This document shows, piece by piece, positions 16,977-26,127 of a stretch of 38,561 nt of DNA. The position numbers and the translations under genes were made by a program. Origin of the DNA: a bacterium (lineage in GTDB: Bacteria > Armatimonadota > Chthonomonadetes > Chthonomonadales > JAMCWF01); contig JAKBZR010000023.1 of NCBI GenBank assembly GCA_021842405.1, positions 1-38,561 on the forward strand, given 5' to 3'. Below the pieces are notes generated by a model that searched no databases, was not told the DNA's origin, and worked only from the letters and a program-made list of their open reading frames with translations. How positions within the stretch are numbered: position 1 is the stretch's first letter; every line of letters begins with the position of its first letter.

Positions 16977-17081
16977 TTATAGTAGATTGCGTGTTGTGGT
17001 TGGCAGATGCTTCCTGCCTGCAGCATACAGGTTTAGCACTTTTGATCGAGCCAATGTGAAGTTTAGGCGCGTTTTTTGCAT
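16977..17081 (-). CDS. Possible 34-residue basic small protein
   Basis: A short open frame on the minus strand with ATG at 17081 and TAA at 16977-16979, preceded by a perfect AAGGAGG (17094-17088) six bases upstream of the start. The product is MQKTRLNFTLARSKVLNLYA followed by AGRKHLPTTTRNLL: no acidic residue, Lys/Arg/Thr-rich, and without a clear signal peptide. It lies in the gap between the kinase gene and the islet, in the kinase direction. I do not recognise it. It could be a small regulatory protein, a leader peptide or the remnant of a longer gene. The strength of the ribosome-binding site is the only evidence. Confidence 0.35.
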   Translation of the reverse strand: MQKTRLNFTLARSKVLNLYAAGRKHLPTTTRNLL

Positions 17082-17155
17082 GACGGACCTCCTTATTGGT
17101 TGATTGGTTGTTTATCGAACCAGCGTAGAGTTGAAACGAGTCAAAGGAGGAGAAG

Positions 17156-18709
17156 ATGCTCTTACGAAGATCCGAGATGCTGATGTGCCTCGCGTCCATG
17201 CTCCTCGCTGCGCGCCCCGCGCTCAGCCAGCTCCACTGCACCCCTGGGGAAGATAAGATGGGTGCGCCGGGGGTCGAGGTCACTCTAAACGCCTCGTACA
17301 CGGGGTCGCTCCCGCCTCCGCCGTACGGCTACGTGGACAACTACGTCATCTACGTCAACGGGACCGCCCACTCCGGCCAATCGTACACGTTCACGCCGAC
17401 GCTCAACCCGTCCGAGTATGTTTACTACGCAACGGCCACCAAACATGTGCTCGGGCAGGCGACCGACGTCTCTTCGTTGGACACCGCCGGCGACGGCCGT
17501 GCTGGGGATCTCATCGCCATCCAGGGATGCGGAGTGGACACGGTGCTCTACACGGGCGACTATCCGCTCTACACGCGCGGTACGGGCAGCGGCCAGGACG
17601 TGCCGCGTCCTCAGTGGACGCAGACGAGCAGTTGGCCTGCGTGCTACGGCGTCGGGAGCGCGGTGATCCTCAACTTCCACACCACCGGCAGCGGCTCCAA
17701 CAACGGCGTCAACCTGCAATATACGGCGACCGGCGATCTGACGAAGCAGGATGGCGCCTCCGAAGGCGCGGCGGGCTGGCCGTTTGCAGTCGGGTCCACA
17801 TCCTACACGGCCGGGGCGATAACAATCCTGACCACGCCCAACCTGCCGGCCTATGTATACAAGCACTACCTGCAGCTATCGTTCAACTGGTCGGTGGTAT
17901 TCAGTGTGGACAGCGCGCGCGCCACGTTCGCCTACCAGCAGGTAGTAACGCCGATCGAGGCGGTCTTCACTGACCCGAATGCCACCTTCCCGCCGTATCA
18001 CGTGGCGGACGACCCTAACAACCCACTGCAGACAAAGCCTTGGTACGAGATCATTGACAACGCACTCGACCACGTAACTGGCGGCGGCAACAATATGACG
18101 GTCACCGACCCTGTGACCGCGATGGCCAACCTGACCACTGACCTCTACGTTTGGCCTAACGAGCCGTGGGGACCAGGGAGTTCGTGGTACAACCCCTCGG
18201 CGCCGCCGAACTACTACGGTTACAACCTGGGGTCATCGCCTGGCGAGCTTCGCTATAACCTCTGGGGCATGGCCATGAACTCGAGCGGCGACTGCCAGGA
18301 CTTCGCGGCCTACCTGGAGTGTGAGGCAGATTCGCTGGGCATCACGGGGGTAGGGAAAGTGCGGCTTGGGGCGCCCAATGGCGGCGGCTTCGTCGTAACG
18401 CCGGCTATCGCGTGCGGCGAGTACGCCCCCCATGACCCATCATTCAGCTTCAACTTCCACCAGATGACTTGGTGGGTCGGCGGCGGTGGCGTCTACGATT
18501 GGGCGGTGGCGCATCCCAATGTATGGTGGCCGACTGTTCCGCCGTGGTATCTGTCAGTTGGCTTCTCCCAGGCGCAGCAATACTCGGAGGTCGTAGCCGC
18601 ACCGTGGGATGAGTACAACCCACCCGCATGGTCGTCCGTCTTTGGACTGGGCGCTAACGACCCACTTTACAACAATCTACCGACCCTACTCGGGTCGTAC
18701 CTGCCCTGA
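17156..18709 (+). CDS. Secreted protein with transglutaminase-like fold
   Basis: 517 residues from ATG 17156, with AAAGGAGG six bases upstream. The signal peptide ends near ARPALSQ (about residue 25). An Ig-like or beta-sandwich region is likely at 35-270 (YGYVDNYVIYVNGTAHSGQS). The C-terminal half holds a transglutaminase-like core: nucleophile Cys380 in SSGDCQDFAAYLECEADSLGI-type context (first part SSGDCQDFAAYLEC), His435 in FNFHQMTWW and Asp448 in VYDWAVAHP, in the order Cys-His-Asp expected for the fold. It may be a peptidase, cross-linker or acyl-transferase; the substrate is unknown. GC and C/G-ending codons are clearly higher than in neighbours. A stalk-domain gene follows 15 bp on, so both form one operon. 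Confidence 0.8.
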   Translation: MLLRRSEMLMCLASMLLAARPALSQLHCTPGEDKMGAPGVEVTLNASYTGSLPPPPYGYVDNYVIYVNGTAHSGQSYTFTPTLNPSEYVYYATATKHVLGQATDVSSLDTAGDGRAGDLIAIQGCGVDTVLYTGDYPLYTRGTGSGQDVPRPQWTQTSSWPACYGVGSAVILNFHTTGSGSNNGVNLQYTATGDLTKQDGASEGAAGWPFAVGSTSYTAGAITILTTPNLPAYVYKHYLQLSFNWSVVFSVDSARATFAYQQVVTPIEAVFTDPNATFPPYHVADDPNNPLQTKPWYEIIDNALDHVTGGGNNMTVTDPVTAMANLTTDLYVWPNEPWGPGSSWYNPSAPPNYYGYNLGSSPGELRYNLWGMAMNSSGDCQDFAAYLECEADSLGITGVGKVRLGAPNGGGFVVTPAIACGEYAPHDPSFSFNFHQMTWWVGGGGVYDWAVAHPNVWWPTVPPWYLSVGFSQAQQYSEVVAAPWDEYNPPAWSSVFGLGANDPLYNNLPTLLGSYLP

Positions 18710-18724
18710 AAGGAGGCCTCAATA

Positions 18725-19627
18725 ATGTCAACCATGATGCAATACAAGGCGTTTGCTGCTGCCGTGCTGACCGCGGTCGTCGCGCTCACGGCCGCTGGCG
18801 TTGCCCGGTCTCGCTTGGCGGGTCCAGGCGGCGGACCGGTACCGGATATCTACGGCCTACTGGAGGTAAGGTGGGACATGCCACCCGGCTGGCAGCTCTG
18901 GCCGGACTACCGCGGCAAGCTAGGCGAGCCGGCCGGAGACGCTGCGCTCCGCCGGTGGATGGGGAGTGTGATGCGGCCTAGCGAGCCGCCATCACCCAGC
19001 AACAAGATACTCAGTGCCGCGCACGTGTGGATCATCATCCGTGACACCCCGGCGGCGGCTGCGTATCTATTGGCTTCGGAAACGGCCCTTGGGCGAACCG
19101 AGGTACCGCAGGTGCACGGCAGCTACAGCGGCCGGGCGATCGGAGATCGGTGCTTCCGCGGCGGCGGACTCTCCGGCCCGCAGCGGGGCGGGACGCTGTG
19201 GTTTACCCGGGGACGCGCCTACTACTGCGTATCCGTAGACGGCGGACCCGGGAGCGCGGACGGAACCGCCATTGCCGAGCGCCTGGCGCTTGCGCTGGTG
19301 GCGCGCTACGACGCTGCCCAGGCGCTGGCGACGGCGCCCCAGGCTTCAACCACGCTGGCAGGGCGCACGGTGACCGCTAGGACCCCCCGGGGCGCGCCGG
19401 TCGTGCCGCTGGCCATGCTTGCTGGCGCCCGGGGCGTGCAGGTCGCACTGGACATCCCCGAAGGCGCGGCCACGATCACGAGCGGCGGCCACACGCTGCT
19501 GCTCCACATCGGCCGCTCGGAGGCCTGGCTGGACGGCGCGCGCCTCACCTTGCCGTTCCCGGCCTTGCGCGACGGGCCTGGTGGCGTTTGGTGCCCGGTG
19601 GCGGTCCTCAGACGGCTGGGTCTCTGA
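18725..19627 (+). CDS. Secreted protein with copper-amine-oxidase-like stalk domain
   Basis: 300 residues from ATG 18725, with AAGGAGG eight bases before. A signal peptide or membrane anchor lies at residues 8-27 (AFAAAVLTAVVALTAAGVAR is rich in Ala/Val). The middle part (about 40-200) is unrecognised; it contains two Cys (143, 168), possibly a disulfide. Residues 210-300 resemble the copper-amine-oxidase N-terminal-like domain: VVPLAMLAGARGVQVALD, an iterated ITSGGHTLLLHIG, AWLDGARLTLPFPA and a final VAVLRRLGL. In that family the domain is a non-catalytic surface module. It forms a unit with the transglutaminase-like gene just upstream. The GC content is the highest of the window by eye. Confidence 0.75.
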   Translation: MSTMMQYKAFAAAVLTAVVALTAAGVARSRLAGPGGGPVPDIYGLLEVRWDMPPGWQLWPDYRGKLGEPAGDAALRRWMGSVMRPSEPPSPSNKILSAAHVWIIIRDTPAAAAYLLASETALGRTEVPQVHGSYSGRAIGDRCFRGGGLSGPQRGGTLWFTRGRAYYCVSVDGGPGSADGTAIAERLALALVARYDAAQALATAPQASTTLAGRTVTARTPRGAPVVPLAMLAGARGVQVALDIPEGAATITSGGHTLLLHIGRSEAWLDGARLTLPFPALRDGPGGVWCPVAVLRRLGL

Positions 19628-19710
19628 GCGCGCGGTTAGTCCCCGCCAGGGCAGCTTGCTCCAGCGCGGACCGAATCAACCTTTAATCGGTTCCGCATAG
19701 AATTGAGACG

Positions 19711-19769
19711 CCGGTAGGGGCGATTCATGAATTGCCCCCACCGAAATACAATTCCCACCGAATTGAACT
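19711..19769. repeat. Palindrome plus GTTCAG-family right end, right of the islet
   Basis: A palindrome CGGTAGGGGCGATTCATGAA continuing TTGCCCCCACCG spans 19711-19742 (one mismatch and one wobble). It is followed at 19750-19767 by ATTCCCACCGAATTGAAC, which differs slightly from the right arm at 16912-16929. The two ends point the same way and enclose the islet. No clear left arm is visible. Confidence 0.6.
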
Positions 19770-19825
19770 CTTTCGCCGGAGGTTGCCAATATGCCGTCTC
19801 AGCGCCTCAAAATACGTGTCGAGGG

Positions 19826-22800
19826 TTAAAAATGCGAATTTAAGGTGGCATCCAGCGAGGTAACGTGGTAGGAGTAGCCGCTTACGGAGGGGTTGGCATT
19901 GACCTGCTGTTGATCGCGCACGCCCAGCGATAAGGATATATTTTGCCCCAGGCCGAAGCTGATGCCGACTTGCTGGGTGCTCTCGGTGCCGGCCAGGTAG
20001 CCGCCTGTAATTGACTGGTCCAGCTCGTAAAACAGGGAGCTGCCGTAAAAGACGGGGTATTCGAGCCGCATCATAAAGGAGCTCAGGTTCGTGCCCAAAT
20101 TGGATGCGCTTGAGGTGCTTGAGGCGGGAGCGGATCCGGATACGCTGCTTAAGCTCAACGTATTGGAGGTATTCATCAATTGATAACCCAGCGATGCGGT
20201 CAGGCGTAAAAAAGGTTTGGTTCTGACCGATACGAAGAGCAGGTTGGTGGTGGTGCCGCCGACGCTTCCAATATAATTGACGTTCTGCAGCGTGTAGTTG
20301 CCGTTGAAGGCTAAGCGGTCGGATGGTGAATAGTTCACCATAAAGCCCAAGCTGTTGCTGTTACTGTTAAAGAGGTTTCCTCCCTCGCTCATTGCGTTTG
20401 ACCAGACCATCTCAAACCCCAAGTGGTTGGAAGGGGTTACTGTCATATCGAATGAGAGGGAGCGGCTGTTGCCGCCGAAACTGCTGACCCCGTACCCGTT
20501 GTAAAGTCCGCTGGTAAAACCGCCGCTGTAGCTGCCAAAACTGCCCGCATTGGTATAAGTGCCGCCGCTGCCGAGGGCGGGAGAGCTGAGAAAGCCGTTG
20601 GTGGGGGGTAAGGAGCTGCTCGTTCCGGAAGAGATGGGGGTGGATGTGCCCGGCGTCAGATTGCTGTAGAAGGGGTTTCCTACGCTGGTGGTCAGTGCGG
20701 GGGAGTTCGAGCCGGAATCCGATAAAGAATAGCTCACGTTCAGCTTCACGTAGCGCATCGGCAATATCTGGCTATTGAACTGGATATTGCTGGCGGTGGT
20801 TGAATTGGAGCCAGTGGTGGCTACTTTGCTCTCCAGCACGTTAGTGGAAAGGGTAAACCGTGGGTTAGCTTGCCACCTCAAACCCAGATTTCCGGTGGTC
20901 GAATTGGTACTGATTTGTGATAAGGTGGAAGAAGAGCTGCCTGAGCTGGAGCTGGATGAGCTCGGAATGATGGTGATTGCGCTGCTGATCTGACGGCTAA
21001 AGCCAAGTACCATGTTCAGCGACTTTAGAAAAGTGTAGTTAAACGATAAATTGTCATTCACATAACCGCTGTTTGTTCCTTGTCCATAGTTGGTATTCAT
21101 CGAGCTATGGGTCAGGCTAAGAATTCCTTTGCCCAGTGTCCAGTTCGCGCCCAAATTGAACTCCTGGAAATTGTTGTTGGAGGTTGCCTGGCCTAACGGA
21201 CTGGTATTGCCGAACGAGTAGTTTGGGCGCTTATCGGTATCCCATGCCATGTTCAACCTTAAAGCTCTGGATGCCTGATAATCTAAATTGGTATTAAAGC
21301 CGCTCTCGCTTTGTTGAAATCCAGGCGTTTCAATGGAGGTGTAGTTGGCGCCGATGTCATGTAAATTCCAGGTCCAATGCAATCGTTTGTTCATGAAGGA
21401 GGTGTCACCCAAAATTTGCCAGGCACGGTCGTTTACATTTTGGCCCGATACATTAACGCTGCTGTTGGCAAACTCGGCCGTTAAATGGCCCAATTTCCCC
21501 AGCGGCATCGTGGTATCGAAGCCCATCACGCTGCGGTTGCCTGGCTCTGAAGTTGAAACGGCCGGTATATAGGTGACCTTTATCAGATCAGTGCCGGCGA
21601 GCGGGCGATTGAAATAGATGCGGTTGTTCAGCACCGGATCAATGGTGTAATCCACACCGTAAACCTGGGGCACCCCGTTTACGGTGACCGTCACCGGATA
21701 CACCGGGACCATCACCGTTTTGCCGTTCACCGTTTCGGACCGCAATTGAATGGGGTAGAGCAGTTCGTAGGGTGTTTGCGGGTTCGTATTGCCATAAAAC
21801 TGTTCCGTCTTGGTGGCCGCCTGGTTGCTCTGGCCGGTCGTTTGCGCAAGGTAGGTGAAGCCAAGCCGCAAACCATTCGGGTTGCCGTATACCAGACGGT
21901 CACCGGATATGGTGCCGGAGGATTGGTTATATCCGTAAGTTTCAAACGAGACCGCGATGGTTGATCCCTCCGCCACGATACGATTGAGAAAATTCAGCTC
22001 GCCGGTATAGGGGTCAATGGTGTAGTCCTTGCCCTCCACCATATCCTGGTTGTCAACCCGCACATGGGCGCTGCCATCCACGATTTGGCCGGCGTATACG
22101 TAATAGGGACCGGCCGTATTATTGCCGGGTATCTGAATCGAGACCGTTTGAGCCTTGGTCGCCGAGTAGAGGGTGGTGAACTGCAGCATTGGATTGATGG
22201 CGTAAGAGAGCTGGATGCCGTTTAAATAGCGGTTGAAGCTCATCAGAGAGTTGCCCGAGATGGAGCCGTTGATGTCGCCAGCATCGAATTTCAAGCCGCC
22301 GCGATTGTAGTTGATCGAGAAACGATTATCGTTCGGATTGCTGAACGGGCTGTCGGTGTAATGCGTTTGAAAATTAAACAGTCCGGCGATGCGCCCTTGA
22401 ACCGTGACATCGGTCTGGTGATAGAAGTCACCGGAGCCGGCACCAAAGTAGTTGTTGTTGAGATAAGATGACTGGCTGCCGCTAACGTTTGAGGCTTGAA
22501 ATGATAACGTTTCGCTGCCATGCACCTTAAAGCTGGAGTTGGTCGCTTTTTCTAAATGATGAAACACGCCTCCGATGCGATCGAAGAAGTTTGGTTTATG
22601 GGGCGGCTCCGGCGCGATGGTTGCCAGTGATTTCGGCGAATCGGGCAGGTAGACGTCCGGTCTGTTGGAGGGCGGTGCAATGGAAGAGGATGAGGTGATG
22701 GAGTGGTGGGTGGTCAACAGTACCTCCCACAAGCTCTTCGGTGTCGAATTGCTAGCGCCGCCCTTCTGCGATTGCCTGTTTTGGACTGGGAGAACCGGCA

Positions 22801-22930
22801 CTAAAGCCGTGGGATTACTTGCAGGTGCTTGCGCGGCTGGCGGCGGCGTTCCCGCGTCAATGGTCGCCGATATGCCATTGACACCGGTTCCGGATAAGCT
22901 GAAAATGAGGTATAGGAGCAAACCCATCAT
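19826..22930 (-). CDS. Large outer-membrane beta-barrel-type surface protein
   Basis: 1034 residues. The N-terminus is a hydrophobic signal (MMGLLLYLIFSLSGTGVNG), followed by a Ser/Pro/Thr-rich segment to about residue 110. Two related modules of the form VRVDNQDMVEGKDYTIDP (residues 290-307) and VTVNGVPQVYGVDYTIDP (415-432) are followed by FLNRIVAEGSTIAVSFE and FNRPLAGTDLIKVTYIP. The rest is alternating polar/hydrophobic strands rich in Asn, Ser, Gly and Tyr. It ends in SLDATLNSHF, the terminal-Phe strand used for outer-membrane insertion. It follows csaB by 14 bp, so they are probably translated together. No SLH domain is seen. It may be a porin-like or surface-layer protein; not tied to a named family. 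Confidence 0.8.
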   Translation of the reverse strand: MMGLLLYLIFSLSGTGVNGISATIDAGTPPPAAQAPASNPTALVPVLPVQNRQSQKGGASNSTPKSLWEVLLTTHHSITSSSSIAPPSNRPDVYLPDSPKSLATIAPEPPHKPNFFDRIGGVFHHLEKATNSSFKVHGSETLSFQASNVSGSQSSYLNNNYFGAGSGDFYHQTDVTVQGRIAGLFNFQTHYTDSPFSNPNDNRFSINYNRGGLKFDAGDINGSISGNSLMSFNRYLNGIQLSYAINPMLQFTTLYSATKAQTVSIQIPGNNTAGPYYVYAGQIVDGSAHVRVDNQDMVEGKDYTIDPYTGELNFLNRIVAEGSTIAVSFETYGYNQSSGTISGDRLVYGNPNGLRLGFTYLAQTTGQSNQAATKTEQFYGNTNPQTPYELLYPIQLRSETVNGKTVMVPVYPVTVTVNGVPQVYGVDYTIDPVLNNRIYFNRPLAGTDLIKVTYIPAVSTSEPGNRSVMGFDTTMPLGKLGHLTAEFANSSVNVSGQNVNDRAWQILGDTSFMNKRLHWTWNLHDIGANYTSIETPGFQQSESGFNTNLDYQASRALRLNMAWDTDKRPNYSFGNTSPLGQATSNNNFQEFNLGANWTLGKGILSLTHSSMNTNYGQGTNSGYVNDNLSFNYTFLKSLNMVLGFSRQISSAITIIPSSSSSSSGSSSSTLSQISTNSTTGNLGLRWQANPRFTLSTNVLESKVATTGSNSTTASNIQFNSQILPMRYVKLNVSYSLSDSGSNSPALTTSVGNPFYSNLTPGTSTPISSGTSSSLPPTNGFLSSPALGSGGTYTNAGSFGSYSGGFTSGLYNGYGVSSFGGNSRSLSFDMTVTPSNHLGFEMVWSNAMSEGGNLFNSNSNSLGFMVNYSPSDRLAFNGNYTLQNVNYIGSVGGTTTNLLFVSVRTKPFLRLTASLGYQLMNTSNTLSLSSVSGSAPASSTSSASNLGTNLSSFMMRLEYPVFYGSSLFYELDQSITGGYLAGTESTQQVGISFGLGQNISLSLGVRDQQQVNANPSVSGYSYHVTSLDATLNSHF

Positions 22931-22944
22931 CGCCGGCTGATTCC

Positions 22945-24093
22945 TTAAAGATTGCCCGCTTCCATCGCCGCCGACTGCGTTTCGGTATCAATATTAATAC
23001 CCAGGACGCCAAGGGTTAACCGGGCGGCGATTAGAGAGCGTTTGCGCATCGTTTGGATTATCTGTAGTTGTTTAGCTCGTGCCGCATCACCCGTTGACAA
23101 AAGCTTGCCGATCTTCTCGGTTATCGAGGCTGCCGTCCAATTCTGCCAGGACATTAGAAAATCCAATTCTCCCAACTCTTCCATCAACGCATCCACCTTC
23201 GGGTCATATCCAACGGCCAGTACCGGTGTTCCGGCCGTTAAGGCCAATATCAGAGCGTGCAAGCGAACACCAATCAAAACATCCAACGTCCCAAAGACGG
23301 CCATCATGGCGGACGGGCTCATAATCGGCTCCAACGCCAAGCAGCCCGTTTTGGCGGCCATCTCATTACACAATACCTGATCGTCGGGACGTTGCATTGG
23401 GATCAGCAGAGGGCTACCGATCTCTTTTATTGCTTCAATGAGTAGCCGATAGCGGTTCTCTGTTCGGGCTGGGTCATCCCAGTTCCTAAGCGCCAAACCA
23501 ATTAAAGGCTTGTCTCTCCTCTCCATATCCCACAACGCTGCTACACCGGAACGATCTGCCTCCAGCATGAAAGCCGGATCGGCCGATATGGCGATTGGCC
23601 TTTTTACGCCGATGCTTTCGAGCAGAGCGGCTGAGTTCCGATCGCGCACCGTCACCAGTGCAGCTCGCTCCACCTCCACTCGGGTCAGGAAGCGTGCGAT
23701 ATGACGACGCAACGGGCCGATTCCCTGAGAATACAGAATAACCGGCTTCTTCTTCCACCTTGCCCAGCGAATCACGCCGATATAATAGATTAACGAGCGT
23801 AGACTGGTTGTATCCTGAAGCAGGCTGCCACCGCCGACGATGAGCGCATCCGACGCCGCTAAAGTCCGGCCCACCTCTCTCCGTTTCATCCTTTGAACGG
23901 CCGCAAGATGATGACTTCCTGAGGTCTCCGCCGGATCGGCCGAAAGAACGGTTAACTCCACACGGCCAGGCGCCAGGTGTTCAAGGGAGCGGCGGATGCC
24001 GGCCAGCACCGCTTCATCACCGATATTTCCTCTACCATAATAACCGAGGACCGCAGCTTTTGCAACATGCCCGCTTGCTTGGTTCAAGCTCAA
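22945..24093 (-). CDS. csaB: CsaB-type polysaccharide pyruvyltransferase
   Basis: 382 residues from TTG 24093. The stop TGA of the upstream gene overlaps this start, and GGGAAAG lies seven bases upstream. The motif GYYGRGNIGDEAVLAGI at 18-34 is the family signature; IVGGGSLLQD at about 85-94 and GVRLHALILALTAGTPV later fit the same enzyme family. CsaB adds pyruvate as a ketal to cell-envelope polysaccharide, which in other bacteria anchors SLH-domain proteins. It is the third gene of the operon, between a DUF5693 membrane protein and the barrel protein. The direct polysaccharide substrate here is unknown. Confidence 0.92.
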   Translation of the reverse strand: MSLNQASGHVAKAAVLGYYGRGNIGDEAVLAGIRRSLEHLAPGRVELTVLSADPAETSGSHHLAAVQRMKRREVGRTLAASDALIVGGGSLLQDTTSLRSLIYYIGVIRWARWKKKPVILYSQGIGPLRRHIARFLTRVEVERAALVTVRDRNSAALLESIGVKRPIAISADPAFMLEADRSGVAALWDMERRDKPLIGLALRNWDDPARTENRYRLLIEAIKEIGSPLLIPMQRPDDQVLCNEMAAKTGCLALEPIMSPSAMMAVFGTLDVLIGVRLHALILALTAGTPVLAVGYDPKVDALMEELGELDFLMSWQNWTAASITEKIGKLLSTGDAARAKQLQIIQTMRKRSLIAARLTLGVLGINIDTETQSAAMEAGNL

Positions 24094-26075
24094 GTCGAAA
24101 CTTTCCCGGTAAAACCCAGTTTACGCCAGAACGGTGAATTTGCAATTAATTCTACCAGCACAAACAGTGCCAAGCCAACGATTGCTCCCATTATCAGTCC
24201 GAGCACATCTCGCGTGAATGAGACGGTCAACGGTGTGTGAATATGGCAAAAGGTATTCAGGATTGAAACCTGTCCCAATGTGCCCACCACAAAGAGCGGA
24301 AGCGCAGCCTTGCTGCGGCGCCGGTACCAGAGCGCCAGCGCCAGCACAAAGGCAGGATGACCGACCAGAAACTCCTTCGTGCGCGGCCTTTCGGGCAGCA
24401 ACCGTTCCAGGATGAGCCGCAACTTTAATTCGATGGCGGTAACGCCGATCCCTCCTTCATTACCGGAGCGAAGCAATACGAATCCCAGCGCGGCGACCCC
24501 AATCAGAACCAGGCAGAAATATCCGATTGGAATCGGCTCGTAAAAGAGATCCGCCAATTTCCGTATCATTTTCTGCCGTGCCGCATCAATGGATTGCGAC
24601 AGATCGGGTAGGCCGGTTACCGCAATCAAGCCGATCAATAACACCGGTACGGCAAGGGCGGCTTTAATCCCCATAAACTGATTGACCTTCACCATGAACG
24701 GCCGGGTGGCCAGCAACCCGACAACCATCGCGATCCCGCCCGCTGTGTCCAATGAGGCTTGAGCTAATCCCATAACCGCCGCTCGCGCCGCATTCCAGCG
24801 GCTCATGATCGCAGTCGGCGTTGAGCCGAAGAGATCGGTTCGGGCGCATGCCAGCGTCGGAAAAGTCAAAGCGGCGACCAGCGCGACGAGTTTGCGACCG
24901 GTTTCTCCCATTCCGATTGCGATTCCGCCAAGCAGCAATCCCATCACCGCCAGCCAGGCAAAGGCAGCGCCGGTCGGCATGCCCCATAAACGCCGCAGCA
25001 GCAAAACGAAGCCGGCTGCTACGCCCCAGGCGATCAACCCGAATAGGGGGGGGGGCACGTTGGTCTTTTGGAAGGGGCGCGCCAGCCCAAAGCTCATCTG
25101 CCCGTGATGGCTGATCGATTGGGCAATTTTAGCTATGTACTGCTCATCCTTTGCAATGGCCTGATGCCCGGCATCGGTGAGGAGTCGTATATAGCAGAGG
25201 CGGATATTTCGTTCTCGTGCTGCAAGGGTAAATCGTTCGATCGCCGCCTGCTCACTCATCGTGCCCATTTCGGCCGCCGTGATGCTGTGCACTCGCACCA
25301 GTTTGCCATGCAGGGCGATCGCCAGCGTTTCGGCGCCTTTTTGCTTGCCGAACTCGATGTCGCCGAAGTTGATATCGTGTTTTCGTAAAAGATCGGCGGT
25401 GTCGGTCGCTTCCAAACCGTTAAAGCCCAGCACCTCGTCGCCGATAAATATAACCGTCCGCACCCCTTCGTTTTCCAGTTGACCCAATGTGCGGTTAATC
25501 GCCACCTCGTTCACGCCCGAAAAATTACTGATTCGGGCGACCGGTGTTAATCCAGAGGAGTGGGCGACGGCCAGCGCGGTGGGACTTAATCCAATTCCCA
25601 TTTGACGGAAGTCGCCGTAGTCGAGCTGAATTGAGTAGGGCCTTTCTCCCGGGGCGCTGATTATGATGTAATCGGGGCTGTTTGCGGCTGATGCCGGCAA
25701 GATCGAGATGTCATGATCAGTGATGGCGGTGCGCAGTCGTTTTGCCGTCACCCCGGAACGGTCTAAAACGTTGATATGGACGCCGCCGGGCGTCCATCGC
25801 ACCTGGATTGCGCCAGCCTGCTCCAAACTTGCAACCGTGTCCTCGTTAATGGCCAGCCCGCTCACGCCTAATTGCCGAAATTTGGATAGCAGCGCGGTGA
25901 GGGGCTGATTGTTCATTGCAGCCAGTGCACGCAACTCCGGGTAATCCAGCGTCAGCTCAACGCGCCGGTTCCGCATCTCAACCCGGTAGCGGTCCGACGC
26001 TGCAACCAGCGCCGCAATTAAACCCAGGGTCAGGAATACGCCCAAAACGATCGTTTCAAATGAATTTTTTCGCAA
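24090..26075 (-). CDS. DUF5693 family multi-spanning membrane protein
   Basis: 661 residues from TTG 26075, with GAGGAG five bases upstream. One membrane helix at about residues 8-26, then an extracytoplasmic region of about 300 residues (DYPELRALAAMNNQPLTALL ... NRTLGQLENEGVRTVIFIGD), then a block of some 8-9 hydrophobic helices up to the C-terminus. The layout and the N-terminal part match the DUF5693 family, found beside csaB in several groups. The function is not known; a role in moving or modifying the polysaccharide that CsaB pyruvylates would fit. A run of eight G at about 25048-25055 lies within the gene, a possible slippage site, but the frame is intact. Its start is 52 bp from the end of the rhomboid gene. 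Confidence 0.88.
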   Translation of the reverse strand: MRKNSFETIVLGVFLTLGLIAALVAASDRYRVEMRNRRVELTLDYPELRALAAMNNQPLTALLSKFRQLGVSGLAINEDTVASLEQAGAIQVRWTPGGVHINVLDRSGVTAKRLRTAITDHDISILPASAANSPDYIIISAPGERPYSIQLDYGDFRQMGIGLSPTALAVAHSSGLTPVARISNFSGVNEVAINRTLGQLENEGVRTVIFIGDEVLGFNGLEATDTADLLRKHDINFGDIEFGKQKGAETLAIALHGKLVRVHSITAAEMGTMSEQAAIERFTLAARERNIRLCYIRLLTDAGHQAIAKDEQYIAKIAQSISHHGQMSFGLARPFQKTNVPPPLFGLIAWGVAAGFVLLLRRLWGMPTGAAFAWLAVMGLLLGGIAIGMGETGRKLVALVAALTFPTLACARTDLFGSTPTAIMSRWNAARAAVMGLAQASLDTAGGIAMVVGLLATRPFMVKVNQFMGIKAALAVPVLLIGLIAVTGLPDLSQSIDAARQKMIRKLADLFYEPIPIGYFCLVLIGVAALGFVLLRSGNEGGIGVTAIELKLRLILERLLPERPRTKEFLVGHPAFVLALALWYRRRSKAALPLFVVGTLGQVSILNTFCHIHTPLTVSFTRDVLGLIMGAIVGLALFVLVELIANSPFWRKLGFTGKVST

Positions 26076-26127
26076 GCTTGCTCCTCATACACCGCCGGGG
26101 GTGTTTATGTTATTGATAATTTGATGG

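Noticed and set aside
17088-17150. Riboswitch or thermometer in the islet leader based on complementarity to the ribosome-binding site
   Set aside because: Only 7 pairs, no known aptamer pattern recognised, and the complementary sequence is explained as the ribosome-binding site of the small minus-strand frame. Kept only as a side remark.
19791-19829. 12-codon frame with GGAGG in front
   Set aside because: Too short and overlapping the end of the barrel gene; no support beyond the ribosome-binding site.
25048-25055. Run of eight G as a phase-variation switch in the DUF5693 gene
   Set aside because: The frame is intact and there is no sign of alternative lengths; cannot be judged from one sequence.
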